Shown: piece after piece, positions 52,938 to 60,023 of the stretch
How positions within the stretch are numbered: the first letter of the stretch is position 1
How the letters are laid out: each line of letters opens with the position of its first letter
Source: an uncultured Fibrobacter sp.
GTDB taxonomy: Bacteria > Fibrobacterota > Fibrobacteria > Fibrobacterales > Fibrobacteraceae
Length of the DNA: 64,000 nt
NCBI GenBank assembly: GCA_900313675.1
Contig: OMSO01000016.1
Span: 1 to 64,000 of the forward strand
Direction of reading: 5' to 3'
The notes under the pieces: generated by a model
Told to the model about the DNA's origin: nothing
Seen by the model: only the letters and a program-made list of their open reading frames with translations
Databases searched by the model: none
Position numbers and translations under genes: made by a program

Positions 52938-53025
52938 CTAGTTACTAGTTAATAGTTACTAGAAGATTTCCTAGAAATTTTCTTTTTTGGGGCAATTCTA
53001 GTAACTAGGAACTTAGAACTAGTAA
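52938..53025. repeat. Two opposed 7-bp-period blocks
   Basis: 52938-52965: CTAGTTA, CTAGTTA, ATAGTTA, CTAGAAG. 52998-53025: CTAGTAA, CTAGGAA, CTTAGAA, CTAGTAA. The second block is largely the reverse complement of the first, so the pair can form a long imperfect hairpin after the cyclophilin stop. Confidence 0.75.
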
Positions 53026-53060
53026 CTTTCACTATTTTTGAAAAAAATGGTGAATACCCC

Positions 53061-53089
53061 TTGACAAGAGCCAGATAAATTTCTCTATT
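53061..53089 (+). promoter_or_regulatory. Promoter of tRNA-Ala
   Basis: -35 TTGACA (53061-53066), 17-nt spacer, -10 TCTATT (53084-53089); expected start about 53096, seven bases before the mature tRNA. Confidence 0.8.
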
Positions 53090-53102
53090 TGGCTCACCTT
53101 TC

Positions 53103-53175
53103 GGGGTTATAGCTCAGTTGGTAGAGCGCCTGCATGGCATGCAGGAGGTCAGGAGTTCGACTCTCCTTAGCTCCA
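53103..53175 (+). tRNA. tRNA-Ala (anticodon GGC)
   Basis: Full cloverleaf: acceptor GGGGTTA/TAGCTCC with one G-U and discriminator A, D arm GCTC/AGC region, anticodon stem CCTGC/GCAGG with loop ATGGCAT (anticodon GGC), T stem AGGAG/CTCCT with TTCGACT. CCA is not encoded. Confidence 0.96.
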
Positions 53176-53178
53176 CTC

Positions 53179-53208
53179 AAAAGACCTGCCTATTCGGCGG
53201 GTCTTTTT
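53179..53208. terminator. Terminator of tRNA-Ala and lptD (convergent)
   Basis: AAAGACCTGCC, TATTC, GGCGGGTCTTTTTG: 11-bp stem with A and T tracts on both sides. Confidence 0.85.
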
Positions 53209-53227
53209 GTTTTCCCGGTATTGTCTT

Positions 53228-55702
53228 TTACTTGCTGGACTTGTCCTGCTTTGTATCCGTGCTGCCCGCATTCAGCTTGATATCGGGCAGGTCACGCACA
53301 TAGATGGCAAAGCTCCAGCCGGCGGCAGGACCTGTGGGCGTCCAGGTGAAGTCCAACTGCCAGCAGTGGAGCGTCCGGTTAAAGGTAAACCGGTGGGTCA
53401 CGAACTTGCCTTCGTTGTAATCGTACTGGGTGCTGTAGCTCATCTCCCAGTTCACCGTGGGCTGGAAGGTAGCGGTAATGCTTGTGGAGTGAGAAATCTG
53501 GTCCCGGAACAGGTCCTTGGCCACTCGGGTACTGGAGAAAGTATAGCGGTAATCGAAACCGAAGGACCATTTGAGCATCTCGTACTTGCCCATCTGAGAC
53601 GGCAGGCCGCCATTAAAGTTACCGCTCCAGCGGAAGGCTCGGGACAGTTCATAGCCCCAGTAAATCAACTCGGGCACTTGAACTTTGTTGGGATCATCTG
53701 AAAACTTGTGGTAAACGCTATGACGGGTATTGACCGTAAACATGTAGTCGGGCAGTATCTGCAAGCCAAAGCTAGAGGTAATGTCCGAAAAGTTCAGGGA
53801 GTCTGCAGCAAAGTTGTACGACACATTATGCCGAGTCGTTAGCACACGACGGTTACCGTACTGGTCTTCTACCGCCCCCGAACCGTCTTCCCTAGTCGTG
53901 TCTGCAGCGCGGCCCACCACCTTCAGGTACTTGATATCGAAGTCATTGTTCAAGCCGAAGCCCACGGTTTTCTGTTCAATCTGATAAGGGGTCTGTCCTA
54001 GCAAAGGGTGCGGGGCAAAGGTCTTGACCGTATCAATTTCGGGAGCATAGGTATAAGAAACACTTGGCGACAGCACATGTCTAAGCCCCGTAAAACGGCC
54101 TATTTCTGGAACCCAGATTCCATACAGTTTGGTATCCGCCGTAACGCTATAGTTATGGTTGTAAGCCGCTTCGCCATAGGTATCGTGTTCCGGATCCAGG
54201 CTCATGTAGCGCTTACGGTAGATCAGGGAATCTTCTGGATTGCGCCAGGAGGTTCCCGTCCAGAAGCCCGTGAAGTCCGCCCGTGGCGTCAGGTTTATTA
54301 CCCGAAGGACCCGCAAGGAATAGTCCAGAGAATAAGTTCCCGTGTAACCCACATACTTGGCCGTAGTGTCCACCTCGTTGACGGTATCCTGCGCCCGAAC
54401 GGTATAGAAATTGAACCTGTTGTTGAAACTGTAGTTGAACTTTTCCAGGTAACTTGCGATGGAATGATCGTCGTAGGCCTCTTCGTCTTCATCTATGTCA
54501 AAATTGAACAGAGGGCCGCTCATGCGGTACTGGATATCAGGAATTTCCCTCTGCATCATGTCCGTCACCAGGTTATGGTCTTGCCTGACTTTCACCGTCA
54601 GGCTCTTGTTGGTACCGAACTTGCCGGAATAGGTCATCTGGGCATTAGCCTGCTGGTTCAAGATGGTCTCTGCATCCAGGGCGTTGTCCTTACGGACGCT
54701 CTGGCTAGAAACGAAAGAGCCCGAGCCGCTCAAGGTATGCTTTCCATCGGGAGTCAAGTTCTGGTTATGAGAAAAACGGATGTCATAGCCACTATTGGCC
54801 ATATCAAATTCTTCTAAGTAGCTTGTGTAAGAAACATTTCCTTCTAGCACATAGCGCAACTTGTACCGAACCTCCCCCGTCAAGGTAGAGCGTTCGAACC
54901 GAGCTTCCTCGCCTTCGATGATATCGCCCTTCACCGTAGCATCCCAATAATCATTAGGAGCGTAGTAGAAACCCAGGTTACTCATGTAATAACCCTGCAC
55001 CTGGTCACCACCGAACTTGGGCGTCAATATACCGGACCTACGTCCGCTCTTGAGAGGAGCCACAATCATGGGGAGTACCGCTACCGGCACATCGGCAATA
55101 TTCAGCACCACCGGCCGCGCCGTAATGGTTTCCTTGGGCTTTACCACCATGCGGCGGCCATAGAAGTAAAAATGCTGGTGGGTAGAATCGTTACAGGTAC
55201 TGAAATCACCTCGAGCAATCTGGATTCGCTGGTCCGGCAAACGACGGACCTCCATACCGTTCAGCTGTTGGTTATCTTGGTATGTTGTGGCGTAATAGAT
55301 TTCACCGATACGGCTTTTCATGTTGTACTTGAGCCGCATTCCCGAAAGGGAGGGGTTCTTGGTTTCCCTGAGAATAGGGTCTCCACTGGCAGCCAAAACG
55401 CTATTTTCTTGATCAAACCAGATAGTATCGGCATCCAGGGTTGCGGTACGGTACTTTAGCTGGGCGCTATTGTTCAAATTGAAGGTGGACTTGTCCACGT
55501 CGTAAACCAGGTCCACCGCACGATACTCGATGGTATCCACTCCAGAAGTATCGTTCATCCAGTTTACTTCGGTGGTGTCCTTTTCCTCTTCTTGAACCTG
55601 TTCCTCCAACTCAAACCGAGTCATCTCCTGGCCAAGGGCAGGGAGTGGCAAGACCGTCACGGCAAACACCAAAACGGCCCACAGAAGACTATGGGTTCTC
55701 AT
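53228..55702 (-). CDS. lptD: LPS-assembly outer-membrane protein LptD
   Basis: 824 aa from the ATG at 55702 (MRTHSLLWAVLVF...); a GTG six codons upstream is possible and neither has a clear ribosome site. Signal peptide ends near LPALGQ. Residues about 50-230 form the OstA/LptA-like beta-jellyroll (LVYDVDKSTFNLNNSAQLKY, ATLDADTIWFD). The rest is a large beta barrel with LKSGRRSGILTPKFG at its start and many aromatic-ended strands to the C terminus. Inserts lipopolysaccharide into the outer leaflet with LptE. The cysteine pattern of E. coli LptD is not seen. Monocistronic. Confidence 0.9.
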   Translation of the reverse strand: MRTHSLLWAVLVFAVTVLPLPALGQEMTRFELEEQVQEEEKDTTEVNWMNDTSGVDTIEYRAVDLVYDVDKSTFNLNNSAQLKYRTATLDADTIWFDQENSVLAASGDPILRETKNPSLSGMRLKYNMKSRIGEIYYATTYQDNQQLNGMEVRRLPDQRIQIARGDFSTCNDSTHQHFYFYGRRMVVKPKETITARPVVLNIADVPVAVLPMIVAPLKSGRRSGILTPKFGGDQVQGYYMSNLGFYYAPNDYWDATVKGDIIEGEEARFERSTLTGEVRYKLRYVLEGNVSYTSYLEEFDMANSGYDIRFSHNQNLTPDGKHTLSGSGSFVSSQSVRKDNALDAETILNQQANAQMTYSGKFGTNKSLTVKVRQDHNLVTDMMQREIPDIQYRMSGPLFNFDIDEDEEAYDDHSIASYLEKFNYSFNNRFNFYTVRAQDTVNEVDTTAKYVGYTGTYSLDYSLRVLRVINLTPRADFTGFWTGTSWRNPEDSLIYRKRYMSLDPEHDTYGEAAYNHNYSVTADTKLYGIWVPEIGRFTGLRHVLSPSVSYTYAPEIDTVKTFAPHPLLGQTPYQIEQKTVGFGLNNDFDIKYLKVVGRAADTTREDGSGAVEDQYGNRRVLTTRHNVSYNFAADSLNFSDITSSFGLQILPDYMFTVNTRHSVYHKFSDDPNKVQVPELIYWGYELSRAFRWSGNFNGGLPSQMGKYEMLKWSFGFDYRYTFSSTRVAKDLFRDQISHSTSITATFQPTVNWEMSYSTQYDYNEGKFVTHRFTFNRTLHCWQLDFTWTPTGPAAGWSFAIYVRDLPDIKLNAGSTDTKQDKSSK

Positions 55703-55781
55703 CAAAAACACGTTGCGCACAATTTAGAAAAACAAGCCGGCCTATAGAGTCACACCTCGTCTGGATAGTCCTTGAAAAAGC

Positions 55782-55787
55782 TATATT
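55782..55787 (+). promoter_or_regulatory. -10-like TATATT seven bases before an ATG
   Basis: TATATT ends at 55787 and the ATG of the next gene is at 55795. With the usual 6-7 nt to the start point, the mRNA would begin at or beside the ATG. No ribosome site is visible in between. Confidence 0.45.
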
Positions 55788-55794
55788 CATAATT

Positions 55795-56064
55795 ATGATT
55801 TGCGACCACATTCTCGGGACAATCCACCATGGCTCCTATAAAAAAGTCATTGATGTCCTTTTTGAAAATAAAGAACTCAAGGAACACTCCATTCGAAAGA
55901 TCGCACGTGACGGCGTTGAACTCGAAATCGAAGTGAGCGAAGACCTACAGGAAGGCGACATACTTGCAGAAACAGAACACTATGTCTATGCCGTCAAAAT
56001 TTACACTCCCAAGCCTCCCAAAGAGAACTTGAATGAAGAAATTCGCATAAAAAACTATTTGTAA
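55795..56064 (+). CDS. Small protein resembling the UreE N-terminal domain
   Basis: 89 aa from the ATG at 55795. The pattern ILGTIHHGSYKKVIDV, IRKIARDGVELEIEVSEDL, QEGDILAETEHYVYAVKI resembles the beta-sandwich N-terminal domain of the urease nickel chaperone UreE (R..T..G.ei.i.l.....l.dGD.L). The metal-binding C-terminal half of UreE is missing, and no urease genes are near. It could be an independent protein of the same fold. Protein-level match is moderate and made by eye. Likely leaderless start (TATATT 7 nt upstream). Confidence 0.6.
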   Translation: MICDHILGTIHHGSYKKVIDVLFENKELKEHSIRKIARDGVELEIEVSEDLQEGDILAETEHYVYAVKIYTPKPPKENLNEEIRIKNYL

Positions 56065-56088
56065 ACAGATAAAAACGTCTTTCAACCC

Positions 56089-56117
56089 TTGTCGCTCAGC
56101 AAAAAACAAGCTAAATT
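56089..56117 (+). promoter_or_regulatory. Promoter of the SRP-like RNA
   Basis: -35 TTGTCG (56089-56094), 17-nt spacer, -10 TAAATT (56112-56117); start expected about 56124, exactly at the base of the closing helix. Confidence 0.7.
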
Positions 56118-56123
56118 GCATAG

Positions 56124-56225
56124 TCCCAGGCCCTGAACAATGATTATTTGCGGGCAAATCGCCAGGGCGAAAGCAGCAACGGACTTGCGAATCTTTATGT
56201 GTTCAGGTCGCCTGGGATTTTTTTT
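56124..56225 (+). ncRNA. ffs: Probable SRP (4.5S) RNA
   Basis: About 100-nt rod: closing helices TCCCAGGC/GCCTGGGA (8 bp) and CCTGAAC/GTTCAGG (7 bp), a middle helix ATTTGCGGG/CTTGCGAAT, and an apical region CAGG-GC-GAAA-GC-AGCA (56163-56178). CAGG opposite AGCA below a GNRA loop is the Ffh-binding core of SRP RNA. A T8 run follows. The apical stem is one base pair shorter than the usual CAGG-NCC-GGAA-GGN-AGCA. Own promoter. A strong terminator-like hairpin alone would not explain the internal core. Confidence 0.72.
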
Positions 56226-56228
56226 CTT

Positions 56229-56441
56229 ATGGTCTACGTCTTATTGATTCTTGCAAGCCTCACCGGTATCGCCATATCGGTGTTTTATTTGCGCAAGAAC
56301 ATTATTCGCATTCGCGAAAAAAACAAGAACGAGCCCAAGGCCTATAAGCGCGGTCTCAACTATGTTATGACCTACCTGTGGTATGGCTACCTATTGGTAT
56401 TTTTCACAGGTCTAACTGTTAACAACCTTGGGAACTGGTAG
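56229..56441 (+). CDS. Small two-helix membrane protein
   Basis: 70 aa from the ATG at 56229. Hydrophobic helix 1 (VYVLLILASLTGIAISVFYL), a basic loop (RKNIIRIREKNKNEPKAYKR) and helix 2 (YVMTYLWYGYLLVFFTGLTV). The codon pattern and positive-inside loop argue for a real gene. It begins four bases after the T run of the SRP-like RNA, without a clear ribosome site, so expression may depend on read-through. Its 3' end overlaps the convergent Nudix gene by 23 nt. No family recognised. Confidence 0.55.
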   Translation: MVYVLLILASLTGIAISVFYLRKNIIRIREKNKNEPKAYKRGLNYVMTYLWYGYLLVFFTGLTVNNLGNW

Positions 56442-57141
56442 CCTGTTTCCATCGTTCGTAAAGGAACAGCGCTATTAAGTTCTTTCCGTCAATAAACTGA
56501 CGGGCGGCCTCTTCGTACGGAAGCACCACGGTCTTAATCCACTCTATTTCTTCGGTGTACTGCTGGTCCTTGCCGTCCATGGCGGCAAGTTGTTCGGGAG
56601 TCACATCCCGCTCAATGGCATACAAACGAATGCGTTCATCTAGAAGCCCACAACTGGCAGCAAAACCTTCGCTCTTACCGTGGTACCAAAAATCCATCAA
56701 GTCAACGAGTTCAGAATCATCGGCCTTGATCTGGGCTTCTTCCTCCAGCTCCGAAAGGGCCACCTTGCGGTAATCCCCCGTCCAATCCAGAATCCCTGCC
56801 GGAATTTCCAACGAAGCTTGCTCGCTGATGGCAAACCTGGGTTGCTTTACCAGCAACAGGTATTTTTTTCCTTCGCAACGAAGCACCACCAAAATTCCGA
56901 CAGCATTTCCGCGAACAAGGACAATCCCGTGAACCGGGCGACCGTCAGGAAGCGTGGCCGTGGCGTTCAGCTTTATAAAGAGCGGTTGGCGGCCATTGCG
57001 CAAGAAATCCACCGAGGTAAAATGGATCTTGGTAATATTGAATTTTGCACTAGTCGCTGCAAGCCAGTCCTTGAAAATACGACTTTCCAAAATCAAAGGA
57101 TAGTCGGACTCGGCAATTTCAGAAGCAAAAGAGTATTCCAT
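56419..57141 (-). CDS. Nudix hydrolase with altered Nudix box
   Basis: 240 aa. N-terminal beta region, then the Nudix fold with IPAGILDWTGDYRKVALSEL followed by EEEAQIKAD. Compared with GX5EX7REUXEEXGU, the Arg of REU is Ser and the last Gly is Gln, while the metal-binding Glu cluster is kept. Layout is that of NDP-sugar / ADP-ribose pyrophosphatases of about 200-240 aa (AISEQASLEIPAG, ERDVTPEQ). The substrate cannot be told. No ribosome site is visible before the ATG; the leader holds heptamer repeats. Confidence 0.82.
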   Translation of the reverse strand: MEYSFASEIAESDYPLILESRIFKDWLAATSAKFNITKIHFTSVDFLRNGRQPLFIKLNATATLPDGRPVHGIVLVRGNAVGILVVLRCEGKKYLLLVKQPRFAISEQASLEIPAGILDWTGDYRKVALSELEEEAQIKADDSELVDLMDFWYHGKSEGFAASCGLLDERIRLYAIERDVTPEQLAAMDGKDQQYTEEIEWIKTVVLPYEEAARQFIDGKNLIALFLYERWKQATSSQGC

Positions 57142-57144
57142 AGT

Positions 57145-57179
57145 CAGTTTTCAGTTATCAGTAGTGAGTTTTCAGTTAT
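57145..57179 (+). repeat. Five 7-bp units (C/G)AGTTAT-like, Nudix leader
   Basis: CAGTTTT, CAGTTAT, CAGTAGT, GAGTTTT, CAGTTAT, just upstream of the Nudix ATG. Close to the GAGTTAT units at 19507. Confidence 0.8.
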
Positions 57180-57217
57180 AGCGGAAACAAGATGCACTAA
57201 ATAAAAAATATACATTT

Positions 57218-57266
57218 CTCACAACTCATTACTCACAACTCACAACCCACAACCCACAACCCACAA
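57218..57266 (-). repeat. Seven 7-bp units TTGTG(A/G)G abutting a stop codon
   Basis: On the minus strand: TTGTGGG three times, TTGTGAG twice, TAATGAG, TTGTGAG, starting at the base after the stop codon of the lipoprotein gene (57267). Shifted one way these are the same GAGTTGT units as at 19507. Confidence 0.9.
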
Positions 57267-58361
57267 CTACTTCCGCTTATTCGGATTCACACTTGTCGCC
57301 ACCGTTGCCTTTTCCCAAACCCCACGCAGGGAGTCCATGCTGATTGTGTCAGGAACCATACGGTTGTAATTCAAGTCAAACCAGAACATGTCCTTTTGCG
57401 TAGAAGGACCGCAGAATGATTCTGCAGCATCGGGAGTGTACAGTTCACGTACCGCAATCATTTCACGCTTTGTTCCATAAGCCGAGATGGAAAACCTATT
57501 GGGAACCACATTGACCGCACCACACTCGGGAATCTTTTCCACATAGTACAAGTGGGTATGCCACAGGGTATCCAAGCGCTCTTGCACATCTCCCAAAGCA
57601 TTGGAATCATTTTCCCACCCGGCAGATTTACAATAAAACAAGGTGGAATCGGCACATTTCTGACGCAACGGGACTAAGGCCGTATCGGTCAAGCTCCAGC
57701 TTCTAGGAAAAAGTGTATCGGGAACCATCTTGTCGCATTTATCCATGGTAAACTTGCAAACCGATTTCATAGGTCGCCAATAATAGACCCTTGGAGTCAA
57801 GGAGTCCAAGACCTTCATAAACGAAGGAGACCCCTTTGTCCGCAAGGGCAACGTCTTTATGGAATCAAAAAGGGAGTCTATATAAACCTTAAAAGTATCC
57901 AGGCTAAAAGAACCATGACGAACAAGAATCGTATCTAGCAGGGAATCAACATCGTTATAAATCTCTATTTGGGATATTCCCTTCAACGAATTCCTATCAA
58001 AAAGCACTTTTAGAACAGTATCCGGCCGAAACATGGGAGACGCGCAGTCTTCTTTCTTGGTCTGGTACTGAATGATGGGTTCCAATTCTAAGGCGGTATC
58101 TCGCCACGCCGTATCAATCGTTATGGATTTCAAGGCACAATTGGAAAAAGACCAGATACTGTCCAAATGGATGTACAGGGTATCATCTGCCAGGTGAATC
58201 AGGCTTCCTGAATCCAGTTCCGCACTCAAGAAAAATCCTTCGCCACCAAAGACATCCGAAGCACTGTAAATATCAATGGGGCCGTCATCATCCTGGGTAC
58301 AGGCAACAACCAGCAGCAGCCCAAAGACAAAGAACAACGGCACTTTCTTGATAAAATTCAC
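57267..58361 (-). CDS. Lipoprotein of unknown function
   Basis: 364 aa. Lipoprotein signal (FFVFGLLLVVACTQDD, lipidated Cys about 21), then a beta-rich sequence with repeated Asp/Ser/Leu pairs (SAELDSGSLIHLADDTLYIH, LDSLTPRVYYWRP) and several spaced Cys (CKFTMDKCDK, CADSTLFYCKS) that may form disulfides. No domain recognised. Third gene of an operon with the STAS and LytM-like genes (17-nt gap), so probably an envelope component working with them. Confidence 0.75.
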   Translation of the reverse strand: MNFIKKVPLFFVFGLLLVVACTQDDDGPIDIYSASDVFGGEGFFLSAELDSGSLIHLADDTLYIHLDSIWSFSNCALKSITIDTAWRDTALELEPIIQYQTKKEDCASPMFRPDTVLKVLFDRNSLKGISQIEIYNDVDSLLDTILVRHGSFSLDTFKVYIDSLFDSIKTLPLRTKGSPSFMKVLDSLTPRVYYWRPMKSVCKFTMDKCDKMVPDTLFPRSWSLTDTALVPLRQKCADSTLFYCKSAGWENDSNALGDVQERLDTLWHTHLYYVEKIPECGAVNVVPNRFSISAYGTKREMIAVRELYTPDAAESFCGPSTQKDMFWFDLNYNRMVPDTISMDSLRGVWEKATVATSVNPNKRK

Positions 58362-58378
58362 AACGACTCCAGGCCCAG

Positions 58379-59302
58379 TTACAAGCCAATCTGTTCCTTG
58401 AATTTAGAAATTTTAGCAGAATCTACCGGATGGCTTTCGGCAAAGAAATCGTTCCAGCGGACAAAATGTCCATTGCGACGAATCGTCAAGTAAATAGCGG
58501 AACTGTCCCTAGGTGCAATACGCCCAACCAGGGTTTGCAAGTCCACCCAGGAACCCGGCTCAAAGGAAACAGAATCCTTATCGTAGCGGAAAAGTCCAGA
58601 CATCTTGGAGGTTACATTATAACCATGATCTAGTTCAACATAATAGCCCAAGGAATCCTTGCCGGTTGCCAGAACCTTTCCCGAAAGGATTGGCCTAACG
58701 GGAGCCTCCCCTATGCCGCGCAACTTATCCATAGCGAGCAAGGCCTCTTGACCACTAAAGTCAAAGTCATCCGAAATGGATAATGACGACCATCCCAATG
58801 GCTGTTTTGGGCAAAGCCCCGGAAAACGACAACCCGTAGAAGCATCTATCCATATCATTGAAGAATCCGCCGCTGGAATATGCAAGTAAGCACTGGATAT
58901 GGAGTCCTCGTGAAGGACAAAAAGGGCCTTTGAAAAATCCCCTATTGAAGCAACCCAATGGATAGATGACGCAGCCCCCTTGCGAAGCGAAGCCACATAG
59001 CGCAAGAAACTATTGGGCAATTCTGCCATAGAGTCCCGAACAATCCAAGAGCACTGGCCAAGACTGCCGTCTAGCTCAAAGGCTTTCCCTGAATATTTTT
59101 CGCAGGCGACTTTCCAAGAAGGTTTATTGTTCATCTCTGCCGAACCGGGCAAGGGCAGCAGATCCACCACCATGGAAAAAAATCCCAAACGGTAAGCCAA
59201 CAAGAAGGCAAGTCCCAAAAGGATTAGCCGAAACAAAGGAAACTTGTGGGATCCCGATTTGTACTTACGTTTACAGCGGTATTCCGAAAATTCGACGGGC
59301 AT
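58379..59302 (-). CDS. Membrane-anchored protein with degenerate LytM/M23-like domain
   Basis: 307 aa. Basic N terminus, one membrane helix (FRLILLGLAFLLAYRLGFF), a central domain of about 130 residues with four Cys, and a C-terminal region (about 205-295). The latter follows the M23/LytM pattern: VRPILSGKVLATGKDSLGYY, VELDHGYNV, FEPGSWVDLQTLVGRIA, IYLTIRRNGHFVRWNDFF. The zinc ligands (HxxxD and HxH) are not there, so it is probably a non-catalytic LytM factor, like EnvC/NlpD that activate amidases. Fold assignment is by pattern only. It starts 3 nt after the STAS gene. Confidence 0.55.
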   Translation of the reverse strand: MPVEFSEYRCKRKYKSGSHKFPLFRLILLGLAFLLAYRLGFFSMVVDLLPLPGSAEMNNKPSWKVACEKYSGKAFELDGSLGQCSWIVRDSMAELPNSFLRYVASLRKGAASSIHWVASIGDFSKALFVLHEDSISSAYLHIPAADSSMIWIDASTGCRFPGLCPKQPLGWSSLSISDDFDFSGQEALLAMDKLRGIGEAPVRPILSGKVLATGKDSLGYYVELDHGYNVTSKMSGLFRYDKDSVSFEPGSWVDLQTLVGRIAPRDSSAIYLTIRRNGHFVRWNDFFAESHPVDSAKISKFKEQIGL

Positions 59303-59305
59303 TCA

Positions 59306-59956
59306 TTACATCAAGATGAACACCGCCAATGCGGCAAAAATCAAAAGGACGACTGCTATCACAGGTGCAACCTTGTGAGTCGTGGGAGGTTCCTCGAATG
59401 GATCCTTAATCCCTTGATTTTCCAGGTTGTCCTTTTTCTTGATAATCGCGTTGAAACTCTTGGTAAAGCGCCTGTTGAGGCCTGTCTTTCTTTCGGTCCG
59501 CTTTGCAGGAGCCGCACCGCCACCGATGTTCTGGGAAGCAACTGCTGCGACAACTGCAGGTTCCTCATGAGCACTGGCAGAACTTTCCTGTTCGGGAGAC
59601 TGGCTGTGCAAGGAGAAAGACATCATCTCCGCTTCAAAGGAAAAAACCTTCAACTTGGAGGCGAGGCCCGCCTTCATAAGACCGTCGGCAATGGTCTTGC
59701 TGTTGGAAAGCAAGGCCAGCATTCCGCCTTTGGAAGACAGCTCTTGCTGGAATTGAATAAAAGCGTTATAAGCGTCACTATAGACGAAATCGAGCCCCAT
59801 CAAATCTACGGCCACGAACTTGTCGTCGGGGTTGGCGTCGATCAAGGCGCGAACATCTTTCTTGAATTGCTCCGCATCGAAAGCCCCAATCGGGTTAAGG
59901 GGGGCAGACAAAAGGTCAAATATTCCGACTTCGCGATAGTTCTTCAAAGAATTCAT
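59306..59956 (-). CDS. STAS-domain protein with C-terminal membrane anchor
   Basis: 216 aa. Residues about 10-115 are a STAS domain as in anti-sigma-factor antagonists (FVAVDLMGLDFVYSDAYNAF), with the phospho-acceptor Ser in the VYSDAYNA loop position. A charged, disordered linker (about 120-190) leads to one C-terminal membrane helix (VAPVIAVVLLIFAALAVFIL). A membrane-tethered STAS protein is unusual; soluble antagonists are the rule. No partner kinase is in the window. TATATT six to seven bases upstream of the ATG and no ribosome site suggest a leaderless mRNA. First gene of the three-gene operon. Confidence 0.78.
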   Translation of the reverse strand: MNSLKNYREVGIFDLLSAPLNPIGAFDAEQFKKDVRALIDANPDDKFVAVDLMGLDFVYSDAYNAFIQFQQELSSKGGMLALLSNSKTIADGLMKAGLASKLKVFSFEAEMMSFSLHSQSPEQESSASAHEEPAVVAAVASQNIGGGAAPAKRTERKTGLNRRFTKSFNAIIKKKDNLENQGIKDPFEEPPTTHKVAPVIAVVLLIFAALAVFILM

Positions 59957-59962
59957 GGTCTA

Positions 59963-59968
59963 AATATA
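59963..59968 (-). promoter_or_regulatory. -10-like TATATT abutting the STAS gene
   Basis: Minus strand TATATT-TAGACC-ATG: only six bases between hexamer and start codon. Part of the recurring TATATTTA box. Confidence 0.5.
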
Positions 59969-60023
59969 ACCAAAAATCAACGAAATTAAAGGTTTTTACT
60001 CTTTTTTCTTGATAAAACGCCAA

